Under the pieces are notes generated by a model. It searched no databases. It saw only the letters and a program-made list of their open reading frames with translations, and was not told the origin of the DNA. A stretch of DNA of 13,875 nucleotides from CAVPEW01 sp050247895 (lineage in GTDB: Bacteria > Actinomycetota > Acidimicrobiia > Acidimicrobiales > VFJN01), in contig JBFWTJ010000077.1 in assembly GCA_050247895.1 (NCBI GenBank), positions 1 through 13,875 of the forward strand, written 5' to 3'. Made by a program: the position numbers and the translations under genes. Shown one piece after another: positions 1 to 5,732 of this stretch (positions are counted from its first letter, which is position 1; every line of letters starts with the position of its first letter).

Positions 1-330
1 ACCGGCCAGGGGACCCGGCCCGAGCTGGTCGAGTACGGCGACCTCATGCTCAACCTCGAGACCTACCAGGCGGCCATCGAGGGCAAGCCGCTCGACCTCA
101 CCTACATGGAGTACGAGCTGCTCAAGTTCCTGGCCTCCCACCCCGGGAAGGTGTTCACCCGCGAGACGCTGCTCTCACGGGTGTGGGGCTACGAGTACTA
201 CGGCGGGGCCCGCACCGTGGACGTCCACGTCCGGCGCCTGCGGGCCAAGCTCGGCGAGGAGCACGCCAACCTGATCCAGACGGTCAGGTCGGTGGGCTAC
301 CGGTTCGGCCAGTCGCGCTGGGGCCTGTGA
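1..330 (+). CDS. OmpR/PhoB-family response regulator, C-terminal part (5' end outside window)
   Basis: The reading frame is open from base 1 to the TGA at 328-330 and gives 109 residues with no proper start, so the gene begins upstream of the window. What remains is the C-terminal winged-helix DNA-binding domain of an OmpR/PhoB-type regulator. It shows the hallmark order: LTYMEYELLKFLASHPGKVFTRETLL (about residues 37-62), the recognition-helix region RTVDVHVRRLRAKLGE (about 75-90) and the terminal wing IQTVRSVGYRFG. The phosphorylated receiver domain would lie upstream. In this family the protein binds direct repeats in promoters after phosphorylation by a sensor kinase; partner and targets cannot be read here. 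An ATG at 46 sits inside the domain linker and is unlikely to be the real start. It converges on the small minus-strand gene that ends at 349, leaving only 18 bp between them. Confidence 0.93.
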   Translation, partial: TGQGTRPELVEYGDLMLNLETYQAAIEGKPLDLTYMEYELLKFLASHPGKVFTRETLLSRVWGYEYYGGARTVDVHVRRLRAKLGEEHANLIQTVRSVGYRFGQSRWGL

Positions 331-348
331 CCCCTCGGGGGGCGCGGG

Positions 349-507
349 CTACCGGTTGAGCTCGATCAGCTCGCTGCCCTCGTGGGTGGCCTCGCCGTTC
401 TCCTTGAGGCGCCAGCCCAACAGGCCCGCCACCGCGCCGCCGGTCAGGGCCACGCCGACGGGGATGGCGACCAGTAGGACCACGACGATGACGAGGGCGC
501 CGAGCAC
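349..507 (-). CDS. small single-pass membrane protein (52 aa), last gene of the RidA operon
   Basis: A 52-codon frame starts at GTG (505-507) and ends at TAG (349-351). It has a strongly hydrophobic N-terminal half (LGALVIVVVLLVAIPVGVAL, then a Gly/Ala-rich stretch to LLGW) and a polar acidic tail ending EGSELIELNR. That is a typical one-helix membrane protein with a cytoplasmic or periplasmic charged tail. The start is four bases after the ridA stop, and an AGGA sits about seven bases before the GTG, both of which fit a third gene of the same operon. I do not recognise a named family, although similar short proteins with a HEGSEL-like tail seem familiar from Acidimicrobiia. The function is unknown; it may be an accessory to the redox/deaminase genes upstream. 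Its shortness is the main doubt. Confidence 0.6.
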   Translation of the reverse strand: MLGALVIVVVLLVAIPVGVALTGGAVAGLLGWRLKENGEATHEGSELIELNR

Positions 508-511
508 GCCG

Positions 512-907
512 TCATCCTGCCCCGAGGTGGGCCCAAGCCTCCAGCTCGACGAGGGCGCCGAGGGGCAGCTCGGCCACCCCGACCGCCGACCGGGCCGGCC
601 GGTGGTCGCCGAACAGCTCGACGTAGACCTCGTTCATCCGGGCGTAGTCGCCGCCGAGGTGGCGGAGGAAGACGGTGGTCTTGACCACGTCGGTCACCGA
701 CGCGCCCTCGGCCTCGAGCAGGGCCCGCAGGTTGGCGAACGCCTGGCGCAGCTCGCCCTCGACGCCGCCCGACACGAGCTTGCCGTCGACGATGCCGACC
801 TGGCCCGACACGACGAGCCACTCGCCGGCACGCACGACAGGGGTGTAGGGACCTACGGGCTCGACCATCGTCGCAGTCTGGCCGATCGGGGCGGCCGGCC
901 CGGCCAT
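512..907 (-). CDS. RidA/YjgF/UK114-family enamine/imine deaminase
   Basis: This 131-residue protein is the usual size of the Rid family, whose members hydrolyse reactive enamines and imines (for example 2-aminoacrylate from PLP enzymes) to the keto acid and ammonia. Family marks are PVGPYTPVVRAGEWLVVSGQVG near the N-terminus, the VVKTTVFLRHLGGDYARMNEVY helix region, and RPARSAVGVAELPLGALVELEAWA at the C-terminus. The Arg in PARSAV corresponds to the substrate-carboxylate-binding Arg of active RidA proteins. The chosen ATG (905-907) overlaps the upstream gene's stop as TGATG, which suggests translational coupling. A second in-frame ATG at 866-868 would give 118 residues starting nearer the conserved core and cannot be excluded. 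The gene lies between the Fe-S/Mo-binding fusion gene and a small membrane protein gene, so it may detoxify a product of the oxidoreductase; that is inference. Confidence 0.92.
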   Translation of the reverse strand: MAGPAAPIGQTATMVEPVGPYTPVVRAGEWLVVSGQVGIVDGKLVSGGVEGELRQAFANLRALLEAEGASVTDVVKTTVFLRHLGGDYARMNEVYVELFGDHRPARSAVGVAELPLGALVELEAWAHLGAG

Positions 908-2472
908 CAGCGCCAGCGGGCGCCGGTGGGCCAGTCCGGGGGGCAGCCCTGGTGGAGCCAGGCCGCGGCGGCCACCGCGGCGAACGCCGCGTCGGAGGTG
1001 CGCACGGCCGACCCGGGCCCCGGCACCACCTCGACCTCGATCGGGGGCGTGTCGGCGGCGCGCAGGACGCCGAACGAGCGGATGGTGAGGTCGTGGACCT
1101 GGCCGTCCTCGTCGACGGCCAGGCCCTCCGAGGAGATCCAGGACAGCGCCATGTGGGCCGCGCCGACGGCGTAGGACCGGATCACCACCTCGTCGAGCAC
1201 CTCGCCGGGGTGGACGCGGAGCCGGATCGTGCCGTCGTCCCCGACGGTCGCCTCGGCCGTGCCCTGCTCGGGTTCGGTGACCGGCAGCAACCCGCCGCGG
1301 GCTCCGGCGAGCAGGACCACGGCCTCGGCCCAGCCGGCGGCCCGCAACCCGGCCGAGGTCGGCGGTCCGGCCAGGTCCACCTCCTCGACGACCAGGCCCG
1401 GCGCGACCCGGGCCACGGCCTCGGCGATCCCCGCGGTCCGGGCGACCCGGAGCACGCCGGTCCCGTCGGACCGGGCACCGCCGGCCACCGGGGGGCGCTT
1501 GGGCCCGGTCCGCACGACGTCCTCCCGGCTCAGCACCACCCGCACCGCCCGGCCGTGCTCGTCGGCCAGCCGTCGGGCCGCCGCCGGGACCACCGACGCG
1601 GCCTTGCCGCCGAAGGCCCCGCCGTTGGCCAGCGGTGTGGCCGGCTCGCCGCCGGGCCGGCACCACGAGGCGTCGACCTCCAGGTAGGCCGGTTCGACCC
1701 AGCTCGTGCGCAGCACGGCGTCCCAGTCGCCGCCGGGCGCGGCGAGCGGTGGCCGGGCCTCGACGGTGGTGCGCCGGCCCTGCACCTTGCCCGCGACGCG
1801 CCGGGCGTCGGCCAGGGACTCGCCGACCGCCCACCCGCCGCTGCCGTCGGGCACGGCGACCAGCGCACCCTCCGGTGCCGTGTCGTCGGCGAAGCCACCC
1901 CGCCCCAGGGCCACGTCGGGGCCCACCCGCTGCGCCGCCCCGCCCTCGAGGGTGGCCTGCGCCGCCGCGGCGTCGAGGTCGCGGCCCGGGCCGGCCGGTT
2001 CCGGGCCGTCGTCGTAGGACGACCAGGCGTCGAGGATCGTCCGCCAGCCCGTGCAACGGCACAGGTGAGCGAGCAGGGCGCTCTCGACCGCGCCGGTGGG
2101 TGCCTCGGGTTCCCGCCGGCGAAGCCCGTCGAGCCGGCAGACGATCCCGGGCGTGCAGAAGCCGCACTGGCTGGCCCCGGTGGCGGTGAACGCCCGGCTC
2201 CAGGCCGACCGGGCCGCCGGGTCGAGGCCGTCGACCGTGGTGACCCGGCGGTCGGCGACCCGGCGCAGCGGCGTGACGCACGCGACCCGGGCTGCACCGT
2301 CGACCAGGACGGTGCAGCAGCCGCACTGGCCCTGCGGGCTGCAGCCGTCCTTCACCGAGGTGAGGCCGAGCCGGTCGCGCAGGGCGTCGAGCAGCGAGCC
2401 GCCGTCGTCGGGGAGCTCGACGGGCCGTCCGTCGACCTCGAGGGAGAGCAGGCGCGGGCTGCGGTCGGTCAC
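907..2472 (-). CDS. [2Fe-2S] protein fused to a shortened xanthine dehydrogenase-like Mo-binding region
   Basis: This 521-residue protein begins like the small iron-sulfur subunit of molybdenum hydroxylases. A plant-ferredoxin-type cluster motif CSPQGQCGCC lies at residues 44-53 with a further Cys at 65. It is followed by the helical [2Fe-2S] domain motifs CGFC (103-106) and CRCTGW (138-143). Residues from about 180 onward resemble pieces of the large Mo-binding subunit: VGESLADARRVAGKV, WVEPAYLEVDASW, and GGAFGGK at 284-290, which normally contacts the cofactor. This half has only about 340 residues where the family usually has 700 or more, no FAD subunit is nearby, and the C-terminal VGEPP-type motif with the catalytic Glu is not visible. 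GTG at 2472 is preferred over GTG at 2505 because a -10 box (2480-2485) lies seven bases before it. It is first gene of an operon with ridA. Fe-S binding is nearly certain; the reaction is unknown. Confidence 0.8.
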   Translation of the reverse strand: MTDRSPRLLSLEVDGRPVELPDDGGSLLDALRDRLGLTSVKDGCSPQGQCGCCTVLVDGAARVACVTPLRRVADRRVTTVDGLDPAARSAWSRAFTATGASQCGFCTPGIVCRLDGLRRREPEAPTGAVESALLAHLCRCTGWRTILDAWSSYDDGPEPAGPGRDLDAAAAQATLEGGAAQRVGPDVALGRGGFADDTAPEGALVAVPDGSGGWAVGESLADARRVAGKVQGRRTTVEARPPLAAPGGDWDAVLRTSWVEPAYLEVDASWCRPGGEPATPLANGGAFGGKAASVVPAAARRLADEHGRAVRVVLSREDVVRTGPKRPPVAGGARSDGTGVLRVARTAGIAEAVARVAPGLVVEEVDLAGPPTSAGLRAAGWAEAVVLLAGARGGLLPVTEPEQGTAEATVGDDGTIRLRVHPGEVLDEVVIRSYAVGAAHMALSWISSEGLAVDEDGQVHDLTIRSFGVLRAADTPPIEVEVVPGPGSAVRTSDAAFAAVAAAAWLHQGCPPDWPTGARWR

Positions 2473-2479
2473 GGCGCGG

Positions 2480-2485
2480 AGGATA
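2480..2485 (-). promoter_or_regulatory. -10 box TATCCT, leaderless promoter of the Fe-S/Mo fusion operon
   Basis: Read on the minus strand, TATCCT matches the actinobacterial TANNNT -10 pattern and is followed by exactly seven bases and then GTG (2470-2472). Transcription would therefore start at or next to the start codon. No convincing -35 is seen. The box shares bases 2484-2485 with the -10 box of the divergent lipoprotein gene. Confidence 0.5.
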
Positions 2486-2489
2486 GGTT
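2484..2489 (+). promoter_or_regulatory. -10 box TAGGTT, leaderless promoter of the Tat lipoprotein gene
   Basis: TAGGTT fits TANNNT and lies six bases before the GTG start at 2496, so the mRNA is probably leaderless. No Shine-Dalgarno sequence is needed or seen. It overlaps the opposing -10 box at 2480-2485, so the two promoters probably cannot be occupied at the same time. Confidence 0.5.
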
Positions 2490-2495
2490 CGGCGG

Positions 2496-3413
2496 GTGAC
2501 CCCACCCCAGGCCCTCACCCGCCGTCGCTTCCTCGGTTGGGGTGCCGCGGGCGCCGGTGCGGTGCTGCTCGGAGCGTGCGGGTCCGACGACGACACCGGC
2601 GGTGGCGGGACGACCGACGACACGTCGGCGGGGGCGGCCGAGTACGCGCTGTTCCCCTTCGTGGGGGGCACGATCTTCGCCGCCGGGACCCGCAACCGCT
2701 TGCCGTTCGGCATCGGCGACCAGGTCGCCCTGCTGCCCCTCGACCGCACGCCCGAGACCGTCGCCGTGCAGCTCTACGACACGACCGACGCGCCCATCGG
2801 CCGGCCCATCGAGGTGGCCCGGCACGCCGAGGGCCTCCCCCGCGCCTACTTCCCGCTCCACTTCACCCTCGACGAGCCGGGGATCTACACCGCCCGCGTG
2901 GAGATCGAGGGGGCGGTGGCCGAGACCTCGTTGGAGGTCTTCCCGCCCGAGCAGGTCACCCTGCTGGGCCGGGGCGACCCGTTGCCCCGGGTCGACACCC
3001 CCACCGTGACCGATCCCCGTGGCGTCACCCCGATCTGCACCGCCGAGCCGATCTGCCCCCTGCACGAGCGGTCCCTGACCGAGCTGGTGGGCACCGGCCG
3101 CCCCACGGCCCTGCTCGTCGCCACCCCGGCCTTCTGCCAGGTGGCGATCTGCGGCCCGGTGCTGGACCGCCTGCTCGACGTGGTCGAGGCCTACGCCGAC
3201 CGGGTCTCCTTCGTGCACGCCGAGGTCTACCGGGACCCCGAGACGACCATCGAGGGCGTCGACGCCTACGCGCCGATCATCGACGAGCTCGGCCTGACCT
3301 TCGAGCCGGTGCTGTACCTGGTCGACGGGGCCGGCGTCATCGCCGACCGGGTCGACAGCGTCTACGACGCGGTCGAGCTGGCCGCGGCGTTGGACGACCT
3401 GGTCGCGGCCTGA
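2496..3413 (+). CDS. Tat-exported lipoprotein with thioredoxin-like domain
   Basis: The 305-residue product starts with a twin-arginine signal (TRRRFLGWGAAGAGAVLL, residues 8-25) and a lipobox LGAC with the lipidated Cys at 28, then a Gly/Asp/Thr-rich linker. The protein should be exported folded and anchored to the outer face of the membrane. Residues about 50-150 form a beta-rich domain. The C-terminal part carries a first Cys pair in ICTAEPICPLH (C181, C187) and a second in PAFCQVAICGPVLD (C214, C219). The second sits at the N-terminus of a thioredoxin-like fold (LLVATPAF...VSFVHAEVY...PVLYLVDGAGVIADR). The spacing is CxxxxC rather than the classical CxxC, so ordinary disulfide exchange is not assured. 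Thiol redox or metal binding outside the cell is a reasonable guess; the substrate is unknown. The GTG start is set by the leaderless -10 box. It diverges from the Fe-S/Mo fusion operon. Confidence 0.85.
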   Translation: MTPPQALTRRRFLGWGAAGAGAVLLGACGSDDDTGGGGTTDDTSAGAAEYALFPFVGGTIFAAGTRNRLPFGIGDQVALLPLDRTPETVAVQLYDTTDAPIGRPIEVARHAEGLPRAYFPLHFTLDEPGIYTARVEIEGAVAETSLEVFPPEQVTLLGRGDPLPRVDTPTVTDPRGVTPICTAEPICPLHERSLTELVGTGRPTALLVATPAFCQVAICGPVLDRLLDVVEAYADRVSFVHAEVYRDPETTIEGVDAYAPIIDELGLTFEPVLYLVDGAGVIADRVDSVYDAVELAAALDDLVAA

Positions 3414-3430
3414 GGCCGGCCCCGTCGACC
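3401..3430. terminator. possible bidirectional terminator hairpin between convergent genes
   Basis: An inner stem CGGCC/GGCCG (3406-3410 with 3414-3418) has the lipoprotein stop codon TGA as its loop. Outside it, GGTCG (3401-3405) can pair with CGACC (3426-3430). It lies exactly between two convergent stops. There is no T-run on either strand, so termination is inferred only from position and pairing. Confidence 0.3.
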
Positions 3431-3434
3431 AGGG

Positions 3435-3758
3435 TCAGCTGAACGACTGGCCGCAGCCGCAGCTGCGCTGGGCGTTGGGGTTGTCGATCGAGAAGCCCGC
3501 GCCCTGGAGGCCGTCCTTGTAGTCCAGCGTGGCGCCCTTGAGCAGCAGCGCGCTCGACGGGTCGACCACGACCCGGACACCGGCCTCTTCGGTCGCGACG
3601 TCGTCGGCGGCGATGTCGGTGTCGAAGAACATCTCGTAGCTGTAGCCGGAGCAGCCGCCGGGACGGACGGCGACCCTCAGCGCGAGCGAGCCGGCGTCGC
3701 CCTCGGCCTCCATGAGGCTCTTGACCTTCGTCGCAGCGTTCTCGGTGACGGTGATCAC
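3435..3758 (-). CDS. A-type iron-sulfur carrier protein (IscA/ErpA/HesB family)
   Basis: The 107-residue protein has the full A-type carrier pattern: an N-terminal helix (MITVTENAATKVKSLM), RVAVRPGGCSGYSYEM with Cys36, and C-terminal SCGCGQSFS with Cys100 and Cys102. These three cysteines bind an Fe-S cluster or iron for delivery to apo-proteins. FSIDNPNAQRSCGCG is the classic ending. Length is normal. The start is GTG (3756-3758), preceded by a perfect AGGAGG (3766-3771) at seven bases, which contrasts with the leaderless genes nearby. It lies downstream of a SufR-like regulator gene in the same orientation, with an Fe-S scaffold ATPase (Mrp) diverging beyond, so the neighbourhood is about cluster assembly. 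ErpA or IscA cannot be told apart from sequence alone. Confidence 0.96.
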   Translation of the reverse strand: MITVTENAATKVKSLMEAEGDAGSLALRVAVRPGGCSGYSYEMFFDTDIAADDVATEEAGVRVVVDPSSALLLKGATLDYKDGLQGAGFSIDNPNAQRSCGCGQSFS

Positions 3759-3765
3759 GGAATGG

Positions 3766-3771
3766 CCTCCT
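3766..3771 (-). promoter_or_regulatory. strong ribosome binding site AGGAGG of the IscA/ErpA gene
   Basis: On the minus strand, AGGAGG stands seven bases before the GTG at 3758. It decides this start codon and shows that the gene has a leader, probably transcribed from the -10-like box at 3801-3806 or read through from the regulator gene. Confidence 0.75.
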
Positions 3772-3800
3772 GCACGGCCGGTACGGGTGCTTCGCGGAAG

Positions 3801-3806
3801 ATGCTA
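3801..3806 (-). promoter_or_regulatory. possible -10 box TAGCAT upstream of the IscA/ErpA gene
   Basis: TAGCAT fits TANNNT on the minus strand and overlaps the TAG stop of the upstream regulator. A start about seven bases downstream would give a leader of roughly 35 bases containing the AGGAGG. No -35 at a usable distance is seen; the TTGACA at 3813-3818 is only six bases away. Confidence 0.3.
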
Positions 3807-4475
3807 CCGGGGTGTCAACGCGACCTCGACCTGGCACGGGGTCCGGGCCGCGATGTCGCAGAACTGGACGACCTCCCCGTCGCCCCGCTCGGCCAGGAAG
3901 CCGTCGACCAGGCCGAGGTGCAGGGTGCACACCAGGTCGGGGGCCGTCTCGGCCAGGGCCTGGAAGGGGCAGCGGGTGAAGGCCACCGTGACCCGGCCGT
4001 CGTCCTCGACGACCGCGGGGTCGAAGCCGAGCCGGTCGAGCTCGGCGATCAGGGCGTCGCCGGCGTCCAGGCCGTCGTCGACCCGGTGGGCGTCCCGGCT
4101 GCCCTGGCCCCGACCGGCGTCGAGCACGTCCTCGGCTGGCGCGGCGACCGAGGCGGCGAGGTCGAGCAGCATGCGGGCCAGGACGGGGTAGGCAGGTGGC
4201 TCGAAGCCCAGCGCGGGGGCGCTCTCGGCCAGCGAGTAGCGGTGCTGCGGGCGCCCGACGGCGCCCCGGGCGTCGACGGACACGTCGAGCAGGCCGACCT
4301 CCCGCATCCGCTCCAGGTGAGGTCGCACGGTGTTGGGGTGCAGGGCGAGGGTCTCGGCGATCTCCGCCGTGGCCAGCGGCCGCGGGGCGCGGGCCAGCTC
4401 GAGGTAGATGGCATAGCGCGTGTTGTCGCCCAGTGCCTTGAGGAGCTCGAGGCGGGGGGACGGGGTCTCGCTCAC
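3804..4475 (-). CDS. SufR-like HTH transcriptional regulator with C-terminal cysteine cluster
   Basis: The 223-residue protein has an N-terminal winged helix (LLKALGDNTRYAIYLELA, then TAEIAETLALHPNTVRPHLERMREVGLL, residues about 10-63). A long helical and alpha/beta effector region follows. Its C-terminus has CPFQALAETAPDLVC (C169, C183) and further cysteines at 206 and 214. This is the layout of SufR-type repressors, where three C-terminal cysteines hold an Fe-S cluster whose loss changes DNA binding; the last Cys in TPCQVEVAL fits the family position. Which cysteines bind, and whether the ligand is a cluster or another metal, is not known. The GTG at 4473-4475 was chosen because it lies eight bases after the -10 box TAAACT; further upstream the frame runs into the divergent gene. 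It lies between a Fe-S carrier gene (downstream) and a divergent Fe-S scaffold gene, the likely targets together with itself. Confidence 0.82.
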   Translation of the reverse strand: MSETPSPRLELLKALGDNTRYAIYLELARAPRPLATAEIAETLALHPNTVRPHLERMREVGLLDVSVDARGAVGRPQHRYSLAESAPALGFEPPAYPVLARMLLDLAASVAAPAEDVLDAGRGQGSRDAHRVDDGLDAGDALIAELDRLGFDPAVVEDDGRVTVAFTRCPFQALAETAPDLVCTLHLGLVDGFLAERGDGEVVQFCDIAARTPCQVEVALTPR

Positions 4476-4483
4476 CTCCGTGG

Positions 4484-4489
4484 AGTTTA
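4484..4489 (-). promoter_or_regulatory. -10 box TAAACT, leaderless promoter of the SufR-like regulator
   Basis: TAAACT on the minus strand fits TANNNT and is followed by eight bases and the GTG at 4475. The GGAG directly touching the start codon is too close to act as a Shine-Dalgarno, so a leaderless or nearly leaderless transcript is most likely. Confidence 0.5.
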
Positions 4490-4504
4490 CACGGGCAAGG
4501 TCGG

Positions 4505-4510
4505 TAGAAT
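4505..4510 (+). promoter_or_regulatory. -10 box TAGAAT, leaderless promoter of mrp
   Basis: TAGAAT is a strong TANNNT match eight bases before the ATG at 4519. Together with the box at 4484-4489 it forms a compact divergent promoter pair within 43 bp between the regulator and mrp, a natural place for the regulator to bind both. Confidence 0.55.
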
Positions 4511-4518
4511 CCGGGGCG

Positions 4519-5694
4519 ATGCCGGGCACCCTGGTCCCCACCCCCGAGGACGTGGTCGGGGTGCTGCGCGGCGTGATCGATCCCGAGCTGGGTAGCGACA
4601 TCGTCGAGCTCGGCATGGTCCGTGCCGCGACCGTCTCGCCGGAGGGCGACGTGACCGTCACCATCGCCCTCACCACGGCGGGTTGCCCGCTGCGGGCGCA
4701 GATCCAGCGGGACGTCCGGGCCCGGGTGGGCTCGCTGGCCGGGGTCGGCGCCACGCGCCTGGAGTGGGCCGAGATGACCGCCGAGGAGAAGACCACGGCC
4801 ATGGCCAAGGCCCGCTGGAACGTGGCCCAGCGCCCCGAGGAGACCTCGGTCGCGCTGACCACCAAGGTGGTGCTGGTCGCCTCGGGCAAGGGTGGCGTCG
4901 GCAAGTCGTCGGTCACGGTCAACCTGGCCGCGGCGCTGGCCGCGGGGGGTCGCACGGTCGGCGTGCTCGACGCCGACATCTGGGGCTTCTCAGTCCCCCG
5001 CATGCTCGGCGTCGACGGACGCCTCGCCGGTCGGGAGGAGGGCGGCCGTCGGTGGATGGTGCCCCACGAGCGTGAGGTCGGCGCCGGCCGTCTGCGGATC
5101 GTCTCGATGGGCTTCCTCGTCGAGGACGAGCAGACCGCCCTGATGTGGCGGGGACTGATGTTGAACCGGGGGGTCCAGCACTTCCTGCAGGACGTGGCCT
5201 GGGGCGACGACCTGGACTACCTCCTCATCGACATGCCCCCGGGCACGGGCGACGTGCAGATGGGCGTGGCGAAGCTGTTGCCCCGGGCCGAGGTCGTCGT
5301 GGTCACCACGCCCGCCACCGCGGCGCAGAAGGTCGCCGTGCGGGTCGTCAACATGGCCCGCAAGAGCTACCTGCGGGTGGCCGGCGTGATTGAGAACATG
5401 AGCGCGTTCACCTGCGCCCACGGCGAGTCGTACGCCCTGTTCGGCGAGGGTGGCGGCGAGCAGCTGGCCCGCGACGCGGGGATCCCGCTGCTGGGCCAGG
5501 TGCCGATCGAGCCCTCGGTCGCCGCCGGCGGGGACCGAGGCGAGCCGGTGGCGTTGGGCGACGGGCCCGCGGCGGAGGCCTTCCGGGCCATCGCCCGGCG
5601 GATCGTGGACGAGGCCATCCCGCCCTCGGCGCTGGCCGGGTGCTCGGCCCGCATGCTCGACCAGGCCGTGCGCCTGCTCGACGCCAAGGCCTGA
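4519..5694 (+). CDS. mrp: Mrp/ApbC/NBP35-family iron-sulfur scaffold ATPase
   Basis: The 391-residue protein has a DUF59/MIP18 domain (about 8-90, with IDPELGSDIVELGMV and TTAGCPL, Cys56). A ParA/MinD-type P-loop ATPase follows, with deviant Walker A GKGGVGKS at 123-130, DADIWGFSVPRM at 152-162 and LIDMPPGTGD at about 236-245. Family members bind ATP and help transfer [4Fe-4S] clusters in the cytosol. The CxxC that carries the bridging cluster in many ApbC proteins is reduced here to ENMSAFTCAHGES with a single Cys (299). Mycobacterial Mrp also lacks it, as far as I remember. The end is longer than usual, with an extra helix after ARRIVDEA. ATG 4519 is chosen over an upstream in-frame start at 4420 because of the -10 box at 4505. 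It diverges from the SufR-like regulator, consistent with shared control. Confidence 0.94.
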   Translation: MPGTLVPTPEDVVGVLRGVIDPELGSDIVELGMVRAATVSPEGDVTVTIALTTAGCPLRAQIQRDVRARVGSLAGVGATRLEWAEMTAEEKTTAMAKARWNVAQRPEETSVALTTKVVLVASGKGGVGKSSVTVNLAAALAAGGRTVGVLDADIWGFSVPRMLGVDGRLAGREEGGRRWMVPHEREVGAGRLRIVSMGFLVEDEQTALMWRGLMLNRGVQHFLQDVAWGDDLDYLLIDMPPGTGDVQMGVAKLLPRAEVVVVTTPATAAQKVAVRVVNMARKSYLRVAGVIENMSAFTCAHGESYALFGEGGGEQLARDAGIPLLGQVPIEPSVAAGGDRGEPVALGDGPAAEAFRAIARRIVDEAIPPSALAGCSARMLDQAVRLLDAKA

Positions 5695-5732
5695 CCGGCC
5701 CGGGCGGCGTCCAGGGCCCTCGGGCTCAGGCC
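5688..5732. terminator. inverted repeat spanning two convergent stop codons, likely bidirectional terminator
   Basis: GGCCTGA (5688-5694) pairs with TCAGGCC (5726-5732), and an inner GCCCG/CGGGC pair (5698-5702 with 5721-5725) extends it with a three-base bulge. The outer arms contain the stop codons of mrp and of the MBL hydrolase. No T-run is present on either strand, so function rests on symmetry and position. Confidence 0.4.

Noticed and set aside
952..2499. A 515-codon plus-strand frame opposite the Fe-S/Mo fusion gene
   Set aside because: Low-complexity Gly/Arg/His composition without motifs; it is the antisense shadow common in very GC-rich genes.
512..2749. A 745-codon minus-strand frame that contains the RidA sequence
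   Set aside because: Only its last 131 codons look like a protein. The rest is Arg/Gly/Pro-rich shadow of the Fe-S/Mo fusion gene in another frame.
3801..3818. TTGACA (minus strand, 3813-3818) as -35 for the carrier gene
   Set aside because: It is only six bases from the TAGCAT box, far from the 16-18 needed, and no -10 lies 17 bases downstream of it.
4476..5003. Upstream extension of the SufR-like regulator to 5003
   Set aside because: It would overlap the whole N-terminal half of mrp, lacks recognisable sequence, and a -10 box sits at 4484-4489.
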